Shown here: one piece after another, positions 15,306 through 23,598 of the stretch
Layout: the number at the start of each line of letters is the position of its first letter
Numbering within the stretch: position 1 is the first letter of the stretch
Source of the DNA: JAYEID01 sp964581885
GTDB lineage: Bacteria > Patescibacteriota > WWE3 > JAUXAW01 > JAYEID01
NCBI GenBank assembly: GCA_964581885.1
Contig: CAZOPS010000003.1
Span: 1-31,570, forward strand
Direction: 5' to 3'
Length of the DNA: 31,570 nucleotides
Notes under the pieces: generated by a model
The model's database searches: none
Told to the model about the DNA's origin: nothing
What the model saw: the letters and a program-made list of their open reading frames with translations, nothing else
Position numbers and translations under genes: made by a program

Positions 15306-15334
15306 AACCGCGAGCTATAACAAACACAGTAATT

Positions 15335-15841
15335 ATGAAGAAGAAAGTTGTAGTAAACGACAAAATGCAACACAGCTATACCTACTACCGCACTGAACCA
15401 ATAGGGAAGAACTTTCACCCCGATTTCAAACCTGAACTAACGCCAAAAGAGCTGCTGGAATTAGGCGTCTTTGGGGGGAAATATATGACAGATTGCAAAA
15501 ACGAATTCCCGGATAAGTGGTACGAAAACGCCAAGCTTTCCCCCCAAAAGAAAGACCCCAGCTTAAATTATTTTGGCGTAGACGCTTCTATGCCCCTTTC
15601 TCACTGGCAAAAGAAGGGTTGGATTTACGAAGAGGATCCGCGCGGCTGGTTTCAGTGGTACGCGCGGTATTATATGGGGAGGAGAATCCCCAAGAAGGAC
15701 GATCGGCAAATCAGGCGCTGGCGATCCTTCCGCCGCCACTGGGGCGCCGTGGAAAAAAACTGCGAAAAAGGCGATTTTGACTGCCGCAGAAAACAACGCC
15801 AAGCCCTATTGCATTGGGCATACGATTCAAGGAAAATATAA
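15335..15841 (+). CDS. Conserved protein of unknown function
   Basis: 168 residues, soluble, rich in Trp, Tyr, Arg and Lys. The motifs HPDFKPELTPKELLELGVF, GGKYMTDC, DPRGWFQWYARYYMGRR and RKQRQALLHWAYDSRKI match, from memory, a conserved but uncharacterised family found in scattered bacteria and some eukaryotes. Several paired Cys (YMTDCKNEF, KNCEKGDFDCRRK) could bind metal. A TATAAC box lies 13 bases before the ATG. The GC content rises in the second half (15640-15800). Confidence 0.75.
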   Translation: MKKKVVVNDKMQHSYTYYRTEPIGKNFHPDFKPELTPKELLELGVFGGKYMTDCKNEFPDKWYENAKLSPQKKDPSLNYFGVDASMPLSHWQKKGWIYEEDPRGWFQWYARYYMGRRIPKKDDRQIRRWRSFRRHWGAVEKNCEKGDFDCRRKQRQALLHWAYDSRKI

Positions 15842-15858
15842 AAATTTAATAGAACTTG

Positions 15859-15867
15859 TGGTAAAAT
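15859..15867 (+). promoter_or_regulatory. Extended -10 promoter
   Basis: TG-G-TAAAAT, giving a leader of roughly 50 bases that ends in AAAGGAGGGAGGAT before the ATG at 15928. Confidence 0.5.
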
Positions 15868-15927
15868 ATACAACACTTCGGGCCTTGTACCGTTGATCCA
15901 ATTCACACCCACAAAAGGAGGGAGGAT

Positions 15928-16224
15928 ATGCTCAATATATACGAACTTGGTTCCGTAGCCCTGCTCATTGTCTCCTGCCTAATCGCAAGAAGTCTAGGAA
16001 AACGGAAGACAAAGAAGCGGGGAGCTATTTGGTTATTTGGAATTCTCGGAGTAATGTTTGTTTTTTCCAGCGCTATTGCCGCCCTTTTCGTAAAGGGTGG
16101 CGCGGTTCGGAGCTGTATTGCCGAAGACCTGATTGTTAGAGCCATAACTGGACTGGGTTTGGGGGTTATTATTCCCCTAATTGTTATGGTGAGTACCGAA
16201 AGAACAAAGATAGCACTAAAGTAA
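15928..16224 (+). CDS. Small membrane protein, three TM segments
   Basis: 98 residues, not recognised. Segments are at about 5-22, 33-54 and 68-90, with a basic loop (SLGKRKTKKRG) after the first and a Cys in the second loop. It has a strong ribosome site, its own promoter and its own terminator, so it is a complete single-gene unit. Confidence 0.7.
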   Translation: MLNIYELGSVALLIVSCLIARSLGKRKTKKRGAIWLFGILGVMFVFSSAIAALFVKGGAVRSCIAEDLIVRAITGLGLGVIIPLIVMVSTERTKIALK

Positions 16225-16236
16225 TTGTATCCCCAC

Positions 16237-16269
16237 GGAGAGGGGTTCCTACCGCTCCTCTCCTTTTTT
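16237..16269 (+). terminator. Rho-independent terminator
   Basis: GGAGAGG pairs with CCTCTCC, followed by TTTTTT, directly after the small membrane protein gene. Confidence 0.85.
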
Positions 16270-16305
16270 AAAATCCTTTGATAGCCTCGAAAAAAGCAAC
16301 CTTAG

Positions 16306-16910
16306 ATTACAACAATTACTCACCACGTAAACTACGAAGAAAACAGTCTTTTTTATCTCTACCTCACAACCGAAGAAGAAGGGGGTGGTCTTGAAAATAG
16401 GGTTGACCAATACCGATTGGAAAATGATGAAATTGAAAGAGTCGCTACCATTGTCGAGGGTATACCGGGAGCTAGTTACCACGATGGGGGGCGAATTAAG
16501 TTTGGACCAGATGAAAAGCTCTACATTACGACTGGTGACGCTGGAAACAGCAGCTTAGCCCAAGACATAAACTCTTTAGCTGGAAAAATACTGCGTTTAA
16601 ACCCAGACGGAAGCATACCCCAAGATAACCCCTTTAACAATGAAGTATGGACCTACGGTCACCGTAACCCCCAGGGACTAACTTGGGACGAAGAAGGGCA
16701 ACTTTGGGCAACAGAGCATGGTCCTTCGGGATTACAATCTGGTCAGGATGAGATTAACCTAATTGAAAAAGGAAAAAACTATGGCTGGCCCGAAATTAGA
16801 GGGGACCAGACAACTACCTCTACATATCTACTAGCAATACCGATGGCCGCGGTAATCCAGCCCAAAATGACGACAAAATAATTCGAATTAACCCCCAAAT
16901 AATTCATTAA
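16306..16910 (+). pseudogene. Broken PQQ-type sugar dehydrogenase
   Basis: A fragment of a soluble glucose/sorbosone dehydrogenase-type beta-propeller. The frame is open from 16306 with no start codon and already in the middle of the domain (NYEENSLFYLYL ... RVDQYRLENDEIERV). It continues through the conserved HDGGRIKFGPDEKLYITTGDAG, LAGKILRLNPDGSIP, YGHRNPQGLTWDEEGQLWATEHGP and GKNYGWPEIRG. It then loses frame: the first frame stops at 16881 while another carries TDGRGNPAQNDDKIIRINP to a stop at 16910. The N-terminal third, the promoter and the segment before the tail are missing. It follows a terminator, so it is probably not expressed. Confidence 0.8.
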
Positions 16911-16958
16911 AAGATTGAAACAACCTACTTAAAGGTAGCTATTCTCTTTTTATTAGTT

Positions 16959-16964
16959 TATACT
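16959..16964 (+). promoter_or_regulatory. TATACT box before the DUF2177 gene
   Basis: It ends exactly 6 bases before the ATA at 16971, the same spacing as seen before the kinase, rtcB and helicase starts. Confidence 0.5.
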
Positions 16965-16970
16965 CAGAAT

Positions 16971-17375
16971 ATAACCTGGTTAAAATTTCTCAAAACCTAT
17001 TTTGCCACAGGCGTACCTTTCTGGATTTTAGACGCAATCTGGTTAGGGATCGTATCTAAAACTTTTTACCAGCGTGAACTCGGCTCTTTATTGCGAAAAG
17101 ATATAAATTGGCCTCCGGCACTAGCATTCTACCTACTTTACCCACTGGGTATTACCATTTTTGCCCTTGTCCCAGCTAAGGACGCGGACTCTCTACTAAA
17201 AGCTGCGGGTTTAGGTGCACTTCTGGGCCTTATTGCTTATGCCACTTATGACTTGAGCAACATGGCCACTCTCAAAGGCTGGCCATTATCGGTAGTGGTT
17301 ACCGATATTCTGTGGGGAATTTTCGTAACGGGATCCAGTGCCGCTGCAGCCTACTTAATCTTAACTAACTTTTAA
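16971..17375 (+). CDS. DUF2177 membrane protein, ATA start proposed
   Basis: 134 residues from 16971. Four membrane segments are visible, with the DUF2177 pattern FWILDAIWLGIVSKTFYQRELGSLL and the following LAFYLLYPLGITIFAL, then GALLGLIAYATYDLSNMATLKGW. The first conventional start (TTG, 17091) would cut off the conserved first helix, yet the frame upstream is intact. There is no ATG, GTG or TTG between the in-frame stop at 16908 and 17091. ATA at 16971 gives a natural N-terminus (x-TWLKFLKTYF) and sits 6 bases after a TATACT box. Either ATA is used or an ATG has mutated. The function of the family is unknown. Confidence 0.7.
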   Translation: MTWLKFLKTYFATGVPFWILDAIWLGIVSKTFYQRELGSLLRKDINWPPALAFYLLYPLGITIFALVPAKDADSLLKAAGLGALLGLIAYATYDLSNMATLKGWPLSVVVTDILWGIFVTGSSAAAAYLILTNF

Positions 17376-17383
17376 AATAATAA

Positions 17384-18175
17384 TTACTTCTTAGGGGGGA
17401 GCGGAATAAAAATACTCGTTTTCTCCTTGTACGCTTCAAATGCCGCGTTTCCTTCCATTTTCTTTTCTAAAAGGGGAACTCCCGAAACTTTTAAAATTAA
17501 AATGGTGATTGTTAAAGGACCAATAATACTTACCAACCCATAAGGATGAGCTAGAGCTAGCAAAAACACTCCCCACCACAAAACTACTTCCCCAAAATAA
17601 TTGGGATGGCGAGAGTACTTCCATAAACCTGAAGTAAGAAGTTCGCCTTTATTAGCTTTGTCCTCTTTAAATTTATACAATTGCCAATCAGCCAAAGCCT
17701 CAAATGAAAAGCCCACAGCCCAAATTAATAAACCTATCAAGTCCAAAAACCCAAAACTGGCTCCCGCAGTAGAATTAATTAAGAGTAGGGGAGTAGCAAT
17801 AATTAGAAGTAAAAATCCCTGTAAGATAAAAACTTGAAAATAACTGTAAATCAAAGCTCTATCTCCCCATTGCTCTCGCCATTTTTTGTAGCGAAAATCT
17901 TCGTTTCGATTTCGATTCCGAAGATATACATGGCCAGCCAAACGCAACCCCCACAAAGTAACAAGAGTTAGACTCAGCACCTCCCGCAAAGTAACCCGAC
18001 CCTTAGTAAGAAAAGCAGCATAGGTTGCAACTATAAAACCCAAGCCCCAAGCAATATCAGCCACGGAATTGTCTTTCCGGAGGGTAGCAATAATAAAAGC
18101 AATGTTCAGATGAATGAACACAAATAGGGCAGGAATCTCAAATATTTCAAACCAAAACTGAATAAATTCTAACAT
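17384..18175 (-). CDS. DUF1295 / steroid-reductase-like membrane protein
   Basis: 263 residues, the family's normal length, with six to seven membrane segments. The C-terminal signature is clear: GLWKYSRHPNYFGEVVLWWG (about 185-204) and VSGVPLLEKKM, as in DUF1295 and isoprenylcysteine-methyltransferase-related proteins. Such proteins act as reductases or methyltransferases on lipids; the substrate here is unknown. It converges with the DUF2177 gene (9 bases between the stops) and is divergent from the tspO gene. Confidence 0.9.
   Translation of the reverse strand: MLEFIQFWFEIFEIPALFVFIHLNIAFIIATLRKDNSVADIAWGLGFIVATYAAFLTKGRVTLREVLSLTLVTLWGLRLAGHVYLRNRNRNEDFRYKKWREQWGDRALIYSYFQVFILQGFLLLIIATPLLLINSTAGASFGFLDLIGLLIWAVGFSFEALADWQLYKFKEDKANKGELLTSGLWKYSRHPNYFGEVVLWWGVFLLALAHPYGLVSIIGPLTITILILKVSGVPLLEKKMEGNAAFEAYKEKTSIFIPLPPKK
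17782..17792 (+). other. AGAGTAGGGRA polar motif 3 (+)
   Basis: Lies antisense within the DUF1295 gene, so it is not explained by codon choice in the sense used in kinase or murE copies. Confidence 0.6.
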
Positions 18176-18208
18176 TGTTGAAAACGCTATCTTTTTTCTG
18201 TCTACCCC

Positions 18209-18216
18209 ATTATAAT
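18209..18216. promoter_or_regulatory. Shared palindromic -10 (ATTATAAT)
   Basis: The 8-base palindrome supplies TATAAT on both strands, in the gap between the divergent DUF1295 and tspO genes. The distances to the starts are about 33 and 15 bases. The two promoters would exclude one another. Confidence 0.5.
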
Positions 18217-18231
18217 CAAAATCAGAACAAA

Positions 18232-18699
18232 ATGTCCAATATCATTAAATTTTTATTCTCATTAGTAATACCTCTTAGTGCTGGGGGTATTGGTTCTCTT
18301 TTCACAACGCCAGCAATCCCTAATTGGTACGAAACGTTAAGAAAGCCAAAATTTAACCCCCCAGGTTGGGTATTCGGACCCGCCTGGACCATTTTGTATA
18401 TACTCATAGGTATATCTTTTTATCTTGTCTGGTCAAAAACAGGCTTTGAAAAGAATAAAAAAGCACTCGCTTCTTTCATTATCCAACTCATTCTAAACGC
18501 TACTTGGTCAATACTATTCTTTGGCTTACAAAATCCATTCATTGCCCTTATTGAAATATTATTACTATGGTTAGCAATCCTTCTTACTATAATAAGCTTT
18601 TACCAAATAAATAAAACTGCGGGACTCCTTCTCTTACCGTACTTACTGTGGGTAACGTTTGCTACTATTTTAAACTTCTCAATCTGGCAACTAAACTAA
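18232..18699 (+). CDS. tspO: TspO/MBR family protein
   Basis: 155 residues with five membrane helices, the standard TspO size. Diagnostic features are WYETLRKPKFNPPGWVFGPAWTILYILIGIS (about 32-62) and QLILNATWSILFFGLQNPFIALIEILLLW. TspO proteins bind tetrapyrroles and other small ligands in the membrane. The start at 18232 is chosen over the TTG at 18175 because the TATAAT box lies between them. No haem genes are nearby. Confidence 0.92.
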   Translation: MSNIIKFLFSLVIPLSAGGIGSLFTTPAIPNWYETLRKPKFNPPGWVFGPAWTILYILIGISFYLVWSKTGFEKNKKALASFIIQLILNATWSILFFGLQNPFIALIEILLLWLAILLTIISFYQINKTAGLLLLPYLLWVTFATILNFSIWQLN

Positions 18700-18741
18700 A
18701 AACCTCTGTGACAAAACCATTCCAATTCGTTTTCCTAGTTG

Positions 18742-20205
18742 ATGAATATTAAAAAATACGTGGGTGCGCTAAATAAACACAGTCTTATCCGCAAAAATCA
18801 AGTTCCATTAGATCTAAATATAAGGGGAATCAGTTCCAACTCAAAAAAAACTAAACAAGGCAATATTTTTGTAGCAATAAAAGGGCTGACAGCTGATGGA
18901 CATGAATTTGCATCAGAAGCAATAGAAAAAGGCGCTTCTGCCTTGGTAATAGAAAAGGAACCGCAAAAAAACTTCCCCTACATACAAGTAAAAGACACCA
19001 GAAAGGCCTTGGCCTGCCTCTGGGCCACCTATTATAAAAACCCGCAAAAGCACTTAAAAATAATCGGTGTGACTGGTACAGACGGGAAAACAACTACTTC
19101 CTACCTAATTCACAAATTCCTAAAAGAGGGTGGATATAAATCTGGTCTAATTTCAACAGTTAAAGCAACTTGGAGTAAAAATAAAATTTCAACCGGACAG
19201 CACGTTTCTACACCAGAACCCAGGAATCTATTTAAAATTCTTTCTAAAATGGTAAAAGATAATTGCACTCACGTTGTATTGGAAACAACCTCACACGGAC
19301 TAGCCCAAGATCGAGTCTTTGGAATCAACTTTGAAGTCGGAGTTCTAACCAACTTTACCCCTGAACATCTTGACTACCATCACACTCTTGAAAACTACAA
19401 AAAAGCTAAGGCTAAGCTTTTCCAAAACGCAAAAACCACAATTATTAACAACAACGACCCAAATGCAAATTACTTTATAAAAAAAAGCAAAGGAGACGTA
19501 AAAACATATAATCCTAAAGAGGACACATTGGGATTGGCCTACGATAAAGAAAAATTACCAGGAGATTACAATTATGCCAATATCCTAGCAGCACGGCTAG
19601 CTGCAAAAACTTTTGGAGTTGCAGACAAAGACATCCAAAAAGGACTTGAGAACTTTGTACCCCCGGAAGGACGTTTCCACGAAGTTGAAGCTAATCAACC
19701 CTTTAAAATTATTATTGATTTTGCCCATACACCCAATGCACTTAAGAACCTGCTTTTCACTGTATCTAAAAAGAAGAAAGAAAATGCAAAAATAATTTGT
19801 GTTTTTGGTTGCGAGGGTGAAAGAGATAAAGGCAAGCGCTATCCCATGGGCAAGATAGCTGCTAAATACGCAAATATATCTATCCTAACTGCAGTTGACC
19901 CTCGTAGCGAATCCCTAGAAAAAATCAATCAAACTATTGCTAGAGGAGCAGCAACAGAAGGTGGCAAAATAGTAACACAGAAAAATATTAAAAATACATC
20001 CCATAAAGAAAAAAAGAAATCCTTTTTTATAAATATTCCAAAACGAAGAGAGGCAATTAAACTAGCTCTATCTCTTGCTAGAGTAGGGGACTGGGTACTG
20101 GTTTTAGGTAAAGGACACGAAAAAACAATGAATCTTGGTAGCGGTGAAGTACCGTGGTGTGATCAACAAGCAATAGAAAATTCTCTCGCCAATCTTAAAA
20201 CGTAA
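18742..20205 (+). CDS. murE: Mur ligase, MurE type
   Basis: 487 residues, the normal length. MurE adds the third amino acid to UDP-MurNAc-L-Ala-D-Glu in the cytoplasm. Visible are the N-terminal domain (ISSNSKKTKQGNIFVAIKG), ATP loop GVTGTDGKTTTSYL, ETTSHGLAQDRVFG, LTNFTPEHLDYHHTLENY, the carbamylated-Lys region (KAKAKLF), DFAHTPNALKNLL, FGCEGERDKGKRYPMG and LGKGHE. The amino-acid-selecting motif, normally DNPR for diaminopimelate users, reads VDPRSES, so which residue is added is uncertain. The ATG at 18742 follows a TTG directly. No other cell-wall genes are adjacent. Confidence 0.9.
   Translation: MNIKKYVGALNKHSLIRKNQVPLDLNIRGISSNSKKTKQGNIFVAIKGLTADGHEFASEAIEKGASALVIEKEPQKNFPYIQVKDTRKALACLWATYYKNPQKHLKIIGVTGTDGKTTTSYLIHKFLKEGGYKSGLISTVKATWSKNKISTGQHVSTPEPRNLFKILSKMVKDNCTHVVLETTSHGLAQDRVFGINFEVGVLTNFTPEHLDYHHTLENYKKAKAKLFQNAKTTIINNNDPNANYFIKKSKGDVKTYNPKEDTLGLAYDKEKLPGDYNYANILAARLAAKTFGVADKDIQKGLENFVPPEGRFHEVEANQPFKIIIDFAHTPNALKNLLFTVSKKKKENAKIICVFGCEGERDKGKRYPMGKIAAKYANISILTAVDPRSESLEKINQTIARGAATEGGKIVTQKNIKNTSHKEKKKSFFINIPKRREAIKLALSLARVGDWVLVLGKGHEKTMNLGSGEVPWCDQQAIENSLANLKT
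20080..20090 (+). other. AGAGTAGGGRA polar motif 4 (+)
   Basis: Lies inside murE, encoding ARVGD in a frame different from that of the kinase copy. Confidence 0.6.
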
Positions 20206-20228
20206 TCATAGTTGAGAGTTGGGGTTAA

Positions 20229-20677
20229 ATGTGCTTAAATTGGCATAAGCTTCCATCTTATCCTCCTTTTCAAAAAAGGATGTGGAAAGTGTATGAAGAA
20301 CAGCGACTATTCGAGGAGGCAGTAAACGAAGAAATTGAAAGGTTGCTAGACGTGCACATGGAAAAAGAGGGCATGTACGAGCTGAAAGAGGATCTCAGCA
20401 TAATCGTCGAGATCATGGTGAGAATACCACCGAGCTCCGTAAAGGAACTAAACACCTCAGCCCGTGCCTATGTGCAAGGAAACAGAAGTCAAGACGAGCT
20501 TATTAGTGCTCTCCAGACTTTCCTTGCAAAAATCCCCCCGGAAGCGGTGATCCTCTTAACCGAACAAAGGGACGGAACAGGCAGTCTGATGAGCAANNNN
20601 NNNNNNTGAGCAACCTTCGCAGAAAAATAGAGGAGTCACGCCGCTTTGACGAAACAAGGAGAAAAATACACGGATGA
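20229..20677 (+). CDS. Small helical protein interrupted by a scaffold gap
   Basis: Not recognised. About 122 residues precede ten Ns, largely charged helix (EEQRLFEEAVNEEIERLL). As written, a TGA follows the gap at 20607. However, the 7 bases TGAGCAA occur on both sides of the Ns (20590-20596 and 20607-20613). If the two ends are overlapped, the frame runs on through LMSNLRRKIEESRRFDETRRKIHG to a TGA at 20675-20677, giving a protein of about 143 residues. An alternative start is the ATG at 20280. A strong terminator follows. Confidence 0.6.
20597..20606. other. Ten-N gap, probably artefactual
   Basis: Flanked by identical TGAGCAA words. Collapsing the overlap restores an open frame, so little or no sequence is likely missing. 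Confidence 0.8.
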
Positions 20678-20745
20678 AAGGTGTAAAAAAAAACACCGCA
20701 GTTACAACAAACAAGCCTGGGAGGACAAGATGGCTACCAGCAAAG

Positions 20746-20800
20746 GTGAAGCGCGCCGCGCCAGCACGGTTCTTTGGCAAACGCGCGCTTCACGTTCTTT
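20746..20800 (+). terminator. Strong rho-independent terminator
   Basis: GTGAAGCGCGC pairs with GCGCGCTTCAC (11 bp, GC-rich) around a 26-base loop, followed by GTTCTTTTT. Confidence 0.9.
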
Positions 20801-20845
20801 TTGTAACCTAACTAAAGACCCCTCACCCTAAATTTATACCCTATT

Positions 20846-20854
20846 TGCTATACT
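20846..20854 (+). promoter_or_regulatory. Extended -10, leaderless start
   Basis: TG-C-TATACT ends 6 bases before the helicase GTG at 20861. Confidence 0.6.
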
Positions 20855-20860
20855 TAACCC

Positions 20861-22033
20861 GTGGATATCAAACTCAGTTCTGATCAACGTACAGTATTAA
20901 GAGAAATTTGGAAATGGTTTGTGGGAAGGAAAAGCCCCTACCTAACGTTTGGTGGCTATGCTGGTACTGGCAAAACCACCATGACCGCACTTTTCCGGCA
21001 GGCTCTAGAGCAGGAATATCCCAAAATAAAAGTTGCTTTTTGCTCTTATACAGGAAAAGCTGCAAGAGTTCTTGAAGAAACTCTCAGAAACCACGATGCG
21101 CGATTTTCAAGTGATACTACTGGTACTATCCACTCCCTAATTTACGAGCCTGAGAAAGATGAACAAGGTCGAGTGCTTGGCTGGCACGTCAAAGAAAAGA
21201 TAAATTCAGATCTCATAATTGTTGACGAGGCCTCCATGATAAATCGAAAAATTTGGCACGACCTCTTGCAGTTTAAAAAACCTATTCTCGCTGTAGGTGA
21301 CCACGGACAGCTGCCCCCAGTCCACGGTAACTTTAATCTTATGGAAGATCCCGATATAAAATTAGAGAAAATCCACCGCCAAGCTCGCGGTAATCCTATA
21401 ATTGAATTGTCAGAAAAGGTGCGATCAGGAAAAGAAATACCCCACGGGGACTTTAACAAGGTAAAAAAACTACCACGAGAATCGGCAGAAACAGGAGAAG
21501 CAGTAGAAGAAATCCTTAACAATTACGATGACGAACTCCTTGTCCTGGTAGGTTATAACCGCACCAGAGTACAACTAAATAACGCTATCCGAGAACTGCA
21601 ATACCGAAGAAGTCGAGAACCTCAAAGCGGCGACCGAATAATTTGCCTGCGAAACAACCACCGCAAAGGAATCTACAACGGTACGCGTGGAAAAATAAAC
21701 CAAATAGAACCCTGGCAGGATAAAAAAAATCGCAACCTTTGGTATTTTTTGGAGGCTGAAATGGATACCGGAGAACTATACACTGGGAAAGTTTTAAAAA
21801 AACAGTTTAATCAAGAAAAAACAATTCAAGAAATACCCAACCTTTCATTTAAGGAAATGGGAGATCTATTTGATTTTGGTTATGCGTTAACTGTCCATAA
21901 AGCACAAGGAAGCCAGGCTAGGCAAGTGTTACTTTTTGAAGAGCGCTTTCAGCAAATGGATGACGAAGATTGGTTTCGTTGGCTTTACACAGCAGTAACA
22001 AGAGCAGAAGAAGAACTGGTTATTGTAGGGTAA
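20861..22033 (+). CDS. SF1 DNA helicase, Dda/RecD-like
   Basis: 390 residues. An N-terminal P-loop GGYAGTGKTTMTALF (about 31-45) is followed by motif Ia (SYTGKAARVLEE), TIHSLIY, Walker B VDEASMI, GDHGQLPPVHG, the RQ motif (IHRQARGNP) and the UvrD_C_2-type end: TVHKAQGSQ and LYTAVTRAEEELVIVG. The short size with no RecB-binding or N-terminal extension resembles phage T4 Dda more than full RecD2, and it should unwind DNA 5' to 3'. The GTG start is supported by a -10 box 6 bases upstream. A phage or mobile origin is possible, but no other phage genes are seen. Confidence 0.9.
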   Translation: MDIKLSSDQRTVLREIWKWFVGRKSPYLTFGGYAGTGKTTMTALFRQALEQEYPKIKVAFCSYTGKAARVLEETLRNHDARFSSDTTGTIHSLIYEPEKDEQGRVLGWHVKEKINSDLIIVDEASMINRKIWHDLLQFKKPILAVGDHGQLPPVHGNFNLMEDPDIKLEKIHRQARGNPIIELSEKVRSGKEIPHGDFNKVKKLPRESAETGEAVEEILNNYDDELLVLVGYNRTRVQLNNAIRELQYRRSREPQSGDRIICLRNNHRKGIYNGTRGKINQIEPWQDKKNRNLWYFLEAEMDTGELYTGKVLKKQFNQEKTIQEIPNLSFKEMGDLFDFGYALTVHKAQGSQARQVLLFEERFQQMDDEDWFRWLYTAVTRAEEELVIVG

Positions 22034-22057
22034 TTATGTTACTTTCAAATTAGAGTT

Positions 22058-22423
22058 ATGGGCAACCTTACCACGTTTGAAACACTTTTTGTTACCCATT
22101 TAGTAATGGACTGGATTTTCCAAGGCCACAAAGAGGCTACAAGGAAAAGCGAACAACCCAAATACCTACTTCGTCACTGCGCTATCTATACTTTGGGCTT
22201 TATTCCCGCATTTTTACACCTAAACATAAACCTTCTTTGGCTTGCACTTCTTTTCACAAGCCACCTTATTCTTGATGAAAGGACAATTGAAAATTGGATT
22301 ATAAAAAGGGTAAAGGGAATGACAGATGAAAACACATCTCCAGAACTAAAGCCCGTTGTTGCTACCGGAGTAGACCAGACCTTACATATCCTAGTCTTAG
22401 CCATTATTACTTCTCTAATATAG
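22058..22423 (+). CDS. DUF3307 family membrane protein
   Basis: 121 residues. The family pattern is seen at THLVMDWIFQGHKEATRKSEQPKYLLRHCAIYTLGFIP and HLILDERTIENWIIKR, followed by a C-terminal helix (DQTLHILVLAIITSLI). Three membrane segments are likely. The function is not known. It starts 24 bases after the helicase stop, in the same direction, and converges on prs with 6 bases between the stops. Confidence 0.8.
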   Translation: MGNLTTFETLFVTHLVMDWIFQGHKEATRKSEQPKYLLRHCAIYTLGFIPAFLHLNINLLWLALLFTSHLILDERTIENWIIKRVKGMTDENTSPELKPVVATGVDQTLHILVLAIITSLI

Positions 22424-22429
22424 ATAAGC

Positions 22430-23389
22430 CTAAAGCTTAGTTACTTTTTTCTCCCAAGTAAACAGCGCCCCCAGAGATCGGCCTTCGTGAATTCGCTTTG
22501 TTATTTGCGAAAATAAATCTGCGAGAGAAATTATTTCCATTTTTTCCAACTTTTTTTCTCCGTTAATAGGAACTGTGTCCAAAAGCAAAATTTTGGAAAC
22601 AGGGGAGACCTCTAACCTTTCTACCGCTTGGCCAGATAAAAGAGCATGAGTAGCACAAACAATTACATCCCGTGCACCCGCATTCTTCAAAACCTTAGCA
22701 GCATTGGCAATAGTCCCTCCTGTATCAATAATGTCGTCAACAATAACTATCAATTTGCCCTCAACATCACCAATAACACGCACCACTTCCGACCGGTTAT
22801 GCTCTGTTCTCCTTTTATCTAGAACTACCAACGGAACCTCCAGCAACCCCGCCATTTTCCGACACCTTTTCATAGCACCTGTATCTGGAGCAGCAATTGC
22901 CATATCTTTATAACTCTTTCCCTTTAAATAATTTGCAAACTGTGGATAACCCACAAAATGGTCAAAAGGAATATCAAAAAACCCTTGAATCTGATCAGAA
23001 TGCAAATCTACTGTAACTACCCGATCCGCTCCAGCCTTACTAATTAAATTAGCAACCAGCTTGGCTGTGATTGGCTCTCTGGAAATAACTTTGCGATCCT
23101 GCCTCGAATACGCTAAGTAAGGACAAATCACATTAATCCTTTGAGCAGACGCCCTCTTCAAAGCATCAATAGTAACCAAAAGTTCCATTAAATTTTCATT
23201 TACCGGATCACACAAGGTCTGAAGAAAAAAAACGTCATCACCGCGAACTTTCTCTTTTATCCGAACATAAGTTTCGCCATCGGAAAATTTTTCAACACGG
23301 GTTGGGGTAAGAGGTATACCGAGATTAGAAGAGATTTTCTTAGCCAATTCTGGATGGGCACTCCCACCAATAAACTGTATCTTGGACAT
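22430..23389 (-). CDS. prs: Ribose-phosphate pyrophosphokinase
   Basis: 319 residues, the standard length. It makes PRPP from ribose-5-phosphate and ATP for nucleotide synthesis. Visible are FSDGETYVRI, CDPVNENLMELLVTIDALKRASA, YLAYSRQDRK (ATP-binding), VTVDLHSDQIQGFFDIP (metal His), the catalytic-flap residue region LDKRRTEHNRSEV and the PRPP loop VIVDDIIDTGGTI. All expected residues are present. A sequence matching the DnaA box TTATCCACA occurs inside it on the - strand at 22941-22949. Confidence 0.97.
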   Translation of the reverse strand: MSKIQFIGGSAHPELAKKISSNLGIPLTPTRVEKFSDGETYVRIKEKVRGDDVFFLQTLCDPVNENLMELLVTIDALKRASAQRINVICPYLAYSRQDRKVISREPITAKLVANLISKAGADRVVTVDLHSDQIQGFFDIPFDHFVGYPQFANYLKGKSYKDMAIAAPDTGAMKRCRKMAGLLEVPLVVLDKRRTEHNRSEVVRVIGDVEGKLIVIVDDIIDTGGTIANAAKVLKNAGARDVIVCATHALLSGQAVERLEVSPVSKILLLDTVPINGEKKLEKMEIISLADLFSQITKRIHEGRSLGALFTWEKKVTKL

Positions 23390-23598
23390 TTACAACTTCA
23401 GTCTAAACTAGACAAAAAAAAGTTTCAAGAATCAAATCATAAAAATTAGAAACATAGGAGATTAGGAAATAGAGAATAAGGGATAATAAATAAGAAGAAT
23501 TTACGGTCGGAACTGTGAAATTAACAGAAATTACGGCTTCGCCGTGAAATTTTAAATTACTAGTTACTAATTACTAGTTGCTAATTGCTAACCACTAA
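23390..23598. repeat. Intergenic degenerate AT-rich repeats
   Basis: Holds a purine-rich stretch (GGAAATAGAGAATAAGG around 23464) that recurs at 31510. It also holds a run of variants of TTACTAATTACTAG and TTGCTAATTGCTAA (23557-23595) whose inverted relatives lie at 28166-28232 and 31395-31418. A small ACGGC/GCCGT hairpin lies at 23533-23545. Confidence 0.65.
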
